Shown: positions 57,737 through 64,000 of the stretch, in pieces
How the letters are laid out: each line of letters starts with the position of its first letter
Numbering within the stretch: position 1 is the first letter of the stretch
Assembly (NCBI RefSeq): GCF_012184415.1
Contig: NZ_VTOX01000004.1
Span: forward strand, 62,001-126,000
DNA from: Ramlibacter lithotrophicus
GTDB lineage: Bacteria; Pseudomonadota; Gammaproteobacteria; Burkholderiales; Burkholderiaceae_C
DNA: 64,000 nt
Direction of reading: 5' to 3'
Program-made: the position numbers and the translations under genes
The notes under the pieces: generated by a model
The model's database searches: none
Told to the model about the DNA's origin: nothing
What the model saw: only the letters and a program-made list of their open reading frames with translations

Positions 57737-57790
57737 GGACAGTCTCCTGGTGTAGTTAAAGGCAGGCCTGGAATACCGGCATCAAATTAC

Positions 57791-57802
57791 CTGAATTCAG
57801 GC
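57791..57802. promoter_or_regulatory. 12-bp perfect palindrome upstream of livK
   Basis: CCTGAATTCAGG, 55 nt before the livK ATG, in a short AT-richer patch. Possible operator. Confidence 0.35.
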
Positions 57803-57864
57803 TGGACCCCGACGCGGGTTTACCCGGCGCTCCCAGGCCAAGGTGAGCCAGCCTACAAAGTGGC

Positions 57865-57878
57865 TTGATCCAGGTCAA
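57865..57878. promoter_or_regulatory. FNR/ANR-like box upstream of livK
   Basis: TTGATCCAGGTCAA matches the dyad TTGAT-N4-ATCAA at nine of ten defined bases, about 129 nt before the livK ATG. Suggests oxygen- or redox-linked control of the transporter. Chance occurrence is possible for a single site. Confidence 0.4.
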
Positions 57879-57937
57879 CCCGGGACGGCCCGCTTGACCG
57901 GCACGGCGGAATGAGGACCGCCGCGCGGCGAGCAAGC

Positions 57938-57961
57938 GCCGCGGGCATGGCCGCCCGCGGC
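57938..57961. terminator. Hairpin adjoining the mnmE stop
   Basis: GCCGCGGGC ATGGCC GCCCGCGGC, nine perfect pairs, directly after mnmE on the minus strand. No T-run. Confidence 0.4.
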
Positions 57962-57963
57962 AG

Positions 57964-59382
57964 CTACTTGCCGATGCAGAAGCTCGAGAAGATGACGCCA
58001 AGGAGGTCGTCGGAGGTGAATTCGCCGGTGATCGCGTTGAGCGCGTTCTGCGCGAGGCGCAGTTCCTCGGCCAGCAGCTCGAGGGCGGGGCGGCGCGCCG
58101 CCAGGTGCTGCGTCGCGAGATCCAGGTGCTCCGCCACCTCGCGCAGTGCCTGCACGTGGCGCTCGCGCGCGATGTAGACGCCCTCGGGCGCGGACTGCCA
58201 GCCCGCCACCTCCAGCAGCTTGCGGCGCAGCACGTCGAGGCCGGCGCCGGTCCTGGCCGACAGGGCCACCCGTTCGTGGTCGGCCACAGGCCCTCCGGCG
58301 TCGGGCGCCGCGTCGACCTTGTTCCAGACGTCGATCACCGGCACCGAAGGCGGCAGCTTGTCGGCCAGCCCGCGCGCGATCGCCTCGTCGCCGGCACGGT
58401 AGTCGGCCAGCGCCGCGCGCGTCAGGTCGTGCAGGAACAGCACCGCGTCGGCGCGCTCGATCTGGCCCCAGGCGCGCTCGATGCCGATCCGCTCGACATG
58501 GTCCTCGCTCTCGCGCAGGCCGGCCGTGTCGATCACGTGCAGCGGCACGCCTTCGATCTGGATCGTCTCGCTCACCACATCGCGCGTGGTGCCGGGCACC
58601 GGCGTGACGATCGCGAGTTCGGCGCCGGCCAGCGCGTTGAGCAGCGAGCTCTTGCCGGCGTTGGGCTGGCCCGCGATCACCACCTTGATCCCTTCGCGCA
58701 GCAAGGCGCCCTGGCGCGCGCGCTGCTGCACGCGCGCCAGCGTCTCGCGCAGGCGCAGCAGCTGCCCTTGCGCGTCGGCCTGCTGCAGGAAGTCGATCTC
58801 CTCGTCGGGAAAGTCGAGGGTCGCCTCGACCAGCATCCTGAGGTGGATCAGCGCGTCGCGCAGCGTGTGGATCTCGCGCGAGAACTCGCCCGAGAGCGAG
58901 CGGCCGGCGCTGCGCGCGGCGGCTTCGGTGCTGGCGTCGATCAGGTCGGCGATGGCCTCGGCCTGCGCCAGGTCGATCTTGTCGTTGAGGAAGGCGCGCT
59001 CGGTGAACTCGCCGGGTTGCGCCAGCCGCAGCCGCGGCAGGCGCGGCCCGCCGGTCGCCGGGTCGGGTTCGGCCGCCGCTTCGAGGCATCGCGCCAGCAG
59101 CAGTTGCAGCACCACCGGGCCGCCATGGGCCTGCAGTTCCAGCACGTCCTCGCCCGTGTAGGAATGCGGCGCCGGGAAATGCAGCGCGAGTCCCTGGTCG
59201 ATCGGCGTGCCGTCGCCGGCGCGGAACGCGAGATAGGTCGCTTCGCGCGGCTTCAGCGGCCGGCCGCAGATCGCCGCGACCAGCGGCGCGAGGCCCTTGC
59301 CCGAGACCCGCACGATGCCCACCGCGCCGCGGCCGGGGGCGGTGGCGATGGCGGCGATGGGGTCGGCGTGTCGGGCGAGCAT
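57964..59382 (-). CDS. mnmE: tRNA uridine-5-carboxymethylaminomethyl modification GTPase
   Basis: 472 residues. N-terminal tetrahydrofolate-binding domain ([20 protein letters not shown]), helical domain, G domain inserted at about 220-370 ([27 protein letters not shown]), and C-terminal CIGK with the catalytic Cys. With MnmG modifies U34 of certain tRNAs. Normally adjacent to yidC; here 2.4 kb away because of two inserted genes. Confidence 0.97.
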   Translation of the reverse strand: MLARHADPIAAIATAPGRGAVGIVRVSGKGLAPLVAAICGRPLKPREATYLAFRAGDGTPIDQGLALHFPAPHSYTGEDVLELQAHGGPVVLQLLLARCLEAAAEPDPATGGPRLPRLRLAQPGEFTERAFLNDKIDLAQAEAIADLIDASTEAAARSAGRSLSGEFSREIHTLRDALIHLRMLVEATLDFPDEEIDFLQQADAQGQLLRLRETLARVQQRARQGALLREGIKVVIAGQPNAGKSSLLNALAGAELAIVTPVPGTTRDVVSETIQIEGVPLHVIDTAGLRESEDHVERIGIERAWGQIERADAVLFLHDLTRAALADYRAGDEAIARGLADKLPPSVPVIDVWNKVDAAPDAGGPVADHERVALSARTGAGLDVLRRKLLEVAGWQSAPEGVYIARERHVQALREVAEHLDLATQHLAARRPALELLAEELRLAQNALNAITGEFTSDDLLGVIFSSFCIGK

Positions 59383-59406
59383 TCCGCCATCGTAGCGCTC
59401 ACCGTT

Positions 59407-59913
59407 TCAAGGCATCGGCCATGCGGCGGGGGTGATGTACCGCGCCGTGATCTGGCGGCAGCCCTGGATGGTGCCCGGCACCGGCTTGGCCGGATCTTCG
59501 ATCATGCTGACCTTGGCTTCACCGCTGAACCCCGCGAACTTGCCGGTGCCCCCCAGGTAGACGACCTTGTACCCGCCGTCGGCGGTCAAGCTGTCGGAGC
59601 CGTGGAACCTGTCTCCACTCGCGTCCTGGAAGACGCAGTAGCCGCGATGCTGCCAGACCCTGGACCGCATCTCGTAGGCCGCCACGCACTCCGTCTTCAG
59701 CGCGTCGAACGCCTTGTTGTCCGACTGGGTCGTGCCCGTCACGCTGTAGGTCCCATAGCGTTCGGTGTCGCTGACGACCAGCCGCGTCACCGGGCCGCTG
59801 AAGCAGAGTGTCGACTCGAACGTGCCCTCCTTGGGCAGCAGCGCCGCCGAGTGGGCGAGCGCCGGGCCCGTCAGGGCAAGGACTGCCAGGGCGATGTTGA
59901 ACTGATGTGTCAT
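59407..59913 (-). CDS. Secreted barrel-like hypothetical protein
   Basis: 168 residues. Signal peptide at 1-20 (IALAVLALTGPALA). The mature part is beta-rich with GGTGKFAGFSGEAKVSM, a motif seen in allene-oxide-cyclase-barrel-like proteins, and four cysteines that could form disulphides. Periplasmic or exported. SD GGAG before ATG 59913. Divergent from a SARP-type regulator by 174 nt, which may control it. Function unknown. Confidence 0.75.
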   Translation of the reverse strand: MTHQFNIALAVLALTGPALAHSAALLPKEGTFESTLCFSGPVTRLVVSDTERYGTYSVTGTTQSDNKAFDALKTECVAAYEMRSRVWQHRGYCVFQDASGDRFHGSDSLTADGGYKVVYLGGTGKFAGFSGEAKVSMIEDPAKPVPGTIQGCRQITARYITPAAWPMP

Positions 59914-59968
59914 GGGGTTCTCCTTTCGAAAGCCCGGACGCAGTCTGGGCGGCAGGCGTCGCGCGCAA

Positions 59969-60001
59969 CGTCACGGAACCGTGAGGAAAGCGTCACCAGG
60001 A
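59969..60001. promoter_or_regulatory. Three 11-bp direct repeats in the SARP divergent region
   Basis: CGTCACGGAAC, CGTGAGGAAAG and CGTCACCAGGA lie end to end, sharing CGT(C/G)A at exactly 11-bp intervals, the periodicity of known SARP binding sites. The first two also form a dyad (TCACGG AA CCGTGA, 59971-59984). Position between the divergent genes suits control of both. Confidence 0.5.
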
Positions 60002-60087
60002 CTTGCCAGCCGCTGCCGTCCGGTCCATCCTTTCTGCGCCGGCCGCCAGCAAACGGGGACCGCGCGGACCGGCGCGAGAGGTGACCC

Positions 60088-61695
60088 ATGACCAGTTCGA
60101 GCTTGCGACTCCTGGGTGCATTTGCGCTGGAGACCCCGTGCTCGCCCGTTCCGCTGCGGCTTGGCCGCAAGGCCCAGGCCGTGCTCGCCGCGGCCGCGCT
60201 GGGAGGCGCCGCCGGCGTGTCACGGGCCCGGCTGATCGCGCTGCTCTGGCCCGATCATGCGGAAGACGAGGCGCGCGGCGCCCTGCGCCAGTGCCTGCAC
60301 CTGTTGCGCCGTTCGCTGGGGGGCGCCGTCGACCTGCTGAACAGCGACGGTGAGCGTCTGGTCGTTTGCGATCGCGCCTGCGAGGTCGACGTCGTCCGCT
60401 TCGAGGCACTGTCCGCCAGCGGGGACCTGGCCGGCATGGCAACCGCCGCGGCGCTGTACCGCGGCGACTTCCTCGAGAGCCTCGAGGCCGGCACCGACTT
60501 CGAGCGGTGGGCGGCGACCGAGCGCGAGCGACTGCGCAACATCGCATGCGGCGTGTTGGCGAGGTTGGGCGAATCCGTCCTGGATCAGCCCGATCGCGAG
60601 CGGGCCGTGCAACTGGCCCACCGGCTGCTCGCCAACGACCCCGTGCACGAAGGATGCTGGCGTGCGCTGATGCAGCTGTACGTCAAGGCCGGCTTGCGCG
60701 CGAAGGCGCTCCAGGCCTGGAACGACTGCCGCGAGGCCTTGCGGGGCGAACTGGGGGTCGAGCCGGCCGCCGAGACCGCCGCCCTGTTCCACCGGCTGTC
60801 CGGCTGGCCGGAGTCGCCGCTGGCCGCACCGCCGGCAGCGCAAGAAATATCTCGCACCGGGGTCCCGAGGATCCCGGTCGTCTCGGGACCGCGCGCCGGC
60901 GACCACCCCCGGGTGGTGGACCTCAACCTGCGCGGCTGGGAAGCGTTCTGCCGCTGCACGCCGCAGGACAACCTGCTGGCGCGTGCCGCCTTCGAGGAGG
61001 CCGTGCGCCTGGCCGGCGACCATGCGGAGATCATCGCGCGGGTGGGCTGGACGCACTGGATGGAGTCGGTCTTCGGCTGGACCGTGGAGCCCGAGCGCAG
61101 CATGGACCTGGCGGAGCAATGGGCTTCGCGCGCCATTGCCTGCAACCGCACGGGACGCTCCACGCCGCACACGCTGATGGGCAAGGTGCTGCTGCGGCGC
61201 CGCCGGTTCGACGAGGGGCTGGCGCAGTTGCGAGTGGCGGTCGAGCTCGAACCGCAGTACGCGTGGGCCCACTTCCACCTCGCCGAAGGGCTGCTGCTGG
61301 CAGGCGAGTTCGACACCGCGCTGGACGCCGTCGACCGCGCGATAGCCCTCGACCTCAATGATCATGGCATGTTCCTCACGATCCGCGGCCTGGCACTGCG
61401 GATGACGAATGAGCTCGAGGCGGCGCAGGCCGTCATGGAGAGCGCCGTGACCCGCAACCCGGACTACTTCTGGGCCCACGCAGCTCTGGCGGGCATCCAC
61501 GCGGAGCGCGGCCAGTTCGAACGGGCGCGCGCTGAGGCCGCCACGGCGCGCCGCCTCAACGCCCGGTTCAGCGTCTCGTCGCACGCGGCCGCCCTGCCCA
61601 TGCGCCACCCCGAGCACCAGCAGCGGATGGCGCGGGCGCTGCAGGCCGCCGGCGTGCCGGCCGACAGCCCGGCTCCGGAGCTGCGGGGCGCCTGA
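60088..61695 (+). CDS. SARP-type transcriptional activator with BTAD and TPR domains
   Basis: 535 residues. N-terminal OmpR-like winged helix (LRLLGAFALETP ... RKAQAVLAAAAL ... SRARLIALLWPD) at 5-90, a bacterial transcriptional activation domain (about 95-240, CEVDVVRFEAL, GDFLESLEAGTDFERWAATERERLR), then TPR repeats (300-500, FDEGLAQLRVAVELEPQYAWAH). No ATPase domain. GAGAGG precedes ATG 60088. SARPs are classically streptomycete; this short form with TPRs occurs in some proteobacteria. Likely regulates the divergent secreted protein. Confidence 0.88.
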   Translation: MTSSSLRLLGAFALETPCSPVPLRLGRKAQAVLAAAALGGAAGVSRARLIALLWPDHAEDEARGALRQCLHLLRRSLGGAVDLLNSDGERLVVCDRACEVDVVRFEALSASGDLAGMATAAALYRGDFLESLEAGTDFERWAATERERLRNIACGVLARLGESVLDQPDRERAVQLAHRLLANDPVHEGCWRALMQLYVKAGLRAKALQAWNDCREALRGELGVEPAAETAALFHRLSGWPESPLAAPPAAQEISRTGVPRIPVVSGPRAGDHPRVVDLNLRGWEAFCRCTPQDNLLARAAFEEAVRLAGDHAEIIARVGWTHWMESVFGWTVEPERSMDLAEQWASRAIACNRTGRSTPHTLMGKVLLRRRRFDEGLAQLRVAVELEPQYAWAHFHLAEGLLLAGEFDTALDAVDRAIALDLNDHGMFLTIRGLALRMTNELEAAQAVMESAVTRNPDYFWAHAALAGIHAERGQFERARAEAATARRLNARFSVSSHAAALPMRHPEHQQRMARALQAAGVPADSPAPELRGA

Positions 61696-61713
61696 GGGCG
61701 TACGAGAAAGCGA

Positions 61714-61739
61714 AAGGGCCGCTGCGCGGCCCTTGTTTT
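61714..61739. terminator. Bidirectional terminator between SARP gene and yidC
   Basis: AAGGGCCGC TGC GCGGCCCTT followed by GTTTT; nine-pair stem placed between convergent stops. On the minus strand TCGCTTTC follows. Confidence 0.8.
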
Positions 61740-61754
61740 CACCTTCGCGGAGCG

Positions 61755-63473
61755 TTACCTGAACTTCGGCAGGTTGAACTGCGGCGGCACGCCCATGCGC
61801 GTGTTGATCAGCCACTGCTGCGCGATCGACAGCACGTTGTTGGTGATCCAGTACAGCACCAGGCCGGCCGGGAAGAAGAAGAACATGATGCTGAACGCCA
61901 GCGGCATGAACCACATCAGCTTGGCCTGCATCGGGTCCGGCGGGGCCGGGTTGAGCGCCGTCTGCAACAGGGTCGTGAGCGTCATCACGATCGGCAGGAT
62001 GAAGTAGGGGTCCGGCGCCGCCAGGTCGCGGATCCAGCCGATCCACGGCGCGTTGCGCATCTCCACGCTGGACAACAGCACCCAGTACAGCGCGATGAAC
62101 ACCGGGATCTGGATCATGATGGGGAAGCAGCCGCCCATCGGGTTGACCTTCTCCTCGCGGTAGATGCGCATCATCTCCTGCTGCATCTGCTGCGGGTTGT
62201 CCTTGTAGCGCTCGCGCATCGCCATGACCCTGGGGTTGATGGCCTTCATCTTGGCCATGCTCTCGTACCCCTTGGCCTGCAGCCAGTAGAAGGCGAGCTT
62301 GATCACCAGCACCAGCGCCATGATCGACCAGCCCCAGTTGCCCAGCAGGCCGTGCAGCTTGTCGAGCAGCCAGTACAGCGGCTTGGCCAGGATGGTGAAG
62401 ATGCCGTAGTCCTTCACCAGGTCGAGCCCCGGCGCGACGCTTTCCAGCATCTTCTCCTGCTGCGGACCCGTGAACAGCGTCGCTTCCAGCACCTGCGACT
62501 GGCCGGGCGCGACCGCCGGCAGCGGCGCGATCATCCCGACGGAGTACAGGCTGTCGATCTTGCGCACGAAGTTCTCGCGCTTGACGCCGTCCGGCAGGAT
62601 CCAGGCACTGGCGAAGTAGTGCTGCACCATCGCCACCCAGCCCTTGCTCGACTCCTTCTCGAATTCGGCCTTGTTCTTGTCGACGTCGCCGAACTCGACC
62701 TTCTGGTATTTCTGCGCCTCCGTGTAGACCGCGGGCCCGGTGAAGGTGCCGGTGGGGTTGGTGAGGAAGGAGCCGCCGGACGTGGTCGCGCCGCGCACCA
62801 GCTGCACGTACAGCTGCGGGGCGACGGGCGCGCTGCCGGCATTGACGACCTCGTGCCGGACCGGCATCGCGTACGAGCCGCGGCGCAGCGTATAGGTCTT
62901 CACCAGCTTCACGCCGCCTTTTTCCGGGGACTCGAAGCGCACCACCAGTTCGTTGGCGCCGGGCTTGAGCTCGCGCTCGCCGCTCACGGTCATCACCGAC
63001 TTGTGGTTCGGGAAGTCGCCGCCGATCAGTCCCGAATGCGCGACATACGTGTCCTGCGGCGTCTCGTTCAGCAGGACGAAGTTTTCGGTGACCTTGTCGG
63101 CGGCCGAGTCGGCGCTGACCTTCAGCAGCTCCGTGCGCACGACCGAGCCGCCGGCGGTGTCGAACGTGATGAGCAGCAGGTCGGTGGTGACGGTGATCTT
63201 CTGGGAGGCCGGCGCCGGGGCGGTGCCGCCGGCGGGCACCGCGCCGGGCGAGGCGGCGGCGGGCGTGGCCGTTCCGGGCGGCGTCGCGGCCGCGCTCGTG
63301 CTGGCGGGCGGCACGCTGGACGCGCTGGCCGCTGGCGCCTGCGCCGTCGCCGGCGGCTTGGCGCTCGGGAAGAACGTCGCCTGCCGGCCGTTGTGGACCT
63401 GCCACTGGTCCCACAGCAGCACCATGGAAAAACCGAAGATCACCCACAGGATGGTGCGGCGAATGTCGTTCAT
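61755..63473 (-). CDS. yidC: Membrane protein insertase YidC
   Basis: 572 residues from ATG 63473 (MNDIRRTILWVIFGFSM); longer frame not used. N-terminal helix, periplasmic beta-supersandwich domain, then C-terminal helices with KEINPRVMAMRERYKDNPQQ-like wording, FPIMIQIPVFIALYWVL and MPLAFSIMFFFFPAGLVLYWITNN. Inserts and folds inner-membrane proteins. ATG overlaps yidD stop. Confidence 0.98.
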   Translation of the reverse strand: MNDIRRTILWVIFGFSMVLLWDQWQVHNGRQATFFPSAKPPATAQAPAASASSVPPASTSAAATPPGTATPAAASPGAVPAGGTAPAPASQKITVTTDLLLITFDTAGGSVVRTELLKVSADSAADKVTENFVLLNETPQDTYVAHSGLIGGDFPNHKSVMTVSGERELKPGANELVVRFESPEKGGVKLVKTYTLRRGSYAMPVRHEVVNAGSAPVAPQLYVQLVRGATTSGGSFLTNPTGTFTGPAVYTEAQKYQKVEFGDVDKNKAEFEKESSKGWVAMVQHYFASAWILPDGVKRENFVRKIDSLYSVGMIAPLPAVAPGQSQVLEATLFTGPQQEKMLESVAPGLDLVKDYGIFTILAKPLYWLLDKLHGLLGNWGWSIMALVLVIKLAFYWLQAKGYESMAKMKAINPRVMAMRERYKDNPQQMQQEMMRIYREEKVNPMGGCFPIMIQIPVFIALYWVLLSSVEMRNAPWIGWIRDLAAPDPYFILPIVMTLTTLLQTALNPAPPDPMQAKLMWFMPLAFSIMFFFFPAGLVLYWITNNVLSIAQQWLINTRMGVPPQFNLPKFR

Positions 63474-63748
63474 GAAGACTTTTTCTTGGAGAGGGGAGAG
63501 ACCAGCTGCGTGAGAAAGCGGGGCGGGCCGGCGCGGTCCGGCACCGGGTCGTGGCCGCCGGCGCACCACGGATGGCAGCGCACCAGGCGCGCCAGCGTCA
63601 GGTAGGTGCCCGCGCCGGCGCCGTGGCGCTCGAGCGCCTCCAGCGAATAGGCGGAACAGGTGGGCGTGAAGCGGCAGCTCGATCCCAGCCAGGGGCTGAG
63701 CAGGAGCCGGTAGCCCTTGACCAGGGCGATGAGCGTGGCGCGGATCAT
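63470..63748 (-). CDS. yidD: Membrane protein insertion efficiency factor YidD
   Basis: 92 residues. YRLLLSPWLGSSCRFTPTCSAYSLEALERHG is the family signature region (cysteine-containing), and HPWCAGGHDPVP the end motif. Overlaps rnpA and yidC by 4 nt each. Confidence 0.96.
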   Translation of the reverse strand: MIRATLIALVKGYRLLLSPWLGSSCRFTPTCSAYSLEALERHGAGAGTYLTLARLVRCHPWCAGGHDPVPDRAGPPRFLTQLVSPLSKKKSS

Positions 63749-64000
63749 GCGGCCGCCCGGGCGAACAGGTCCAGCAGCTCGCCGCGCACGGCGTGCTTCA
63801 GCGCGTCGGACGTGGCGCTCGAAAAATGCGCGCGGTCGAACCCGGCCCGCAGCCGCACCACGTGGGCGGCCGCCGGCAGGCGCGTCTCGAACTCGCGGCT
63901 CACGGCGTAGATCTGTCGCTTGATGGCGTTGCGCGTCACGGCCCGCTTCGCCCAGCGCTTGGGCACCAGCGCGCCGATCCAGGGCTCCCGGATGGCAAAC
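63745..64000 (-). CDS. rnpA: Ribonuclease P protein component (5' end cut by window)
   Basis: About 85 C-terminal residues visible; reading continues off the right edge. RWAKRAVTRNAIKRQIY is the RNR motif of RnpA that contacts the P RNA. A GTG at 63966 inside the frame is not the real start. With rpmH and dnaA expected beyond, it marks the origin side. Confidence 0.92.
   Translation of the reverse strand, partial: FAIREPWIGALVPKRWAKRAVTRNAIKRQIYAVSREFETRLPAAAHVVRLRAGFDRAHFSSATSDALKHAVRGELLDLFARAAA

Noticed and set aside
60220..63447. 1075-codon minus-strand open frame
   Set aside because: Out-of-frame reading across yidC and antisense to the SARP gene; the real proteins there have clear domains.

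Overview
The window is high-GC, gene-dense DNA from a betaproteobacterium of the order Burkholderiales, most likely family Comamonadaceae (a Ramlibacter- or Variovorax-like organism). This is inferred from gene content, protein wording, GC-rich codon use and a family-typical palindromic repeat inside metX; no rRNA or tRNA is present to settle it. There is no phage, IS element, CRISPR array or tRNA. The right end carries rnpA-yidD-yidC-mnmE, the block normally next to rpmH-dnaA, so the window probably ends a few genes from the replication origin.

Layout. 1-4420: a minus-strand operon of a glutamine-synthetase-like ligase, Fe-alcohol dehydrogenase, gamma-glutamyl hydrolase and aldehyde dehydrogenase, read here as gamma-glutamylated amine or amino-alcohol catabolism, divergent from an EamA exporter. 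5405-10486: an EF-G paralogue with altered GTPase motifs and a coupled leader ORF, a TTC38-like TPR protein, a SlyD-like isomerase and a membrane Mrr-like protein with lost catalytic residues. 10506-13820: a 136-bp inverted repeat, then gapA and transketolase. 13942-16407: an AdoMet-decarboxylase homologue lacking its pyruvoyl serine, murU and pepP. 16417-21935: a Crp/Fnr-type regulator, maeB, and a secreted T1/barnase-type RNase with its barstar. 22032-28520: envelope and ribosome genes (rsmA, surA, lptD, amgK, rsmE). 28614-34864: MFS carrier, monoacylglycerol-lipase-like hydrolase, M20 peptidase, DUF72, DUF3606, CtaG and YigZ proteins. 34877-40380: a complete L-threonate/D-erythronate operon (GntR regulator, ltnD, denD, otnK, otnC, otnI). 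40452-45350: metXW behind a SAM-II-like riboswitch and attenuator, an FNT channel, a UPF0016 Mn exporter behind a yybP-ykoY riboswitch, and an ammonium channel. 45537-46724: tandem glycine-rich RRM proteins with matching leaders that bury the Shine-Dalgarno sequence. 46782-51859: SDR, lptC, kdsC, kdsD and a CPA2 antiporter. 52841-57736: a branched-chain amino-acid-type ABC transporter with a LivM-LivG fusion. 57964-64000: mnmE ... yidC-yidD-rnpA, interrupted by a secreted barrel-like protein and a divergent SARP-type regulator.

The parts most worth following are: the AdoMetDC-like pseudoenzyme; the two riboswitches (SAM and Mn); the duplicated RRM leaders; the SARP regulator/secreted-protein pair with 11-bp-spaced direct repeats between them; the gamma-glutamyl pathway with an alcohol dehydrogenase in place of the usual amine oxidase; and a recurring leaderless start architecture in which a -10-like hexamer ends exactly 6 nt before the ATG.
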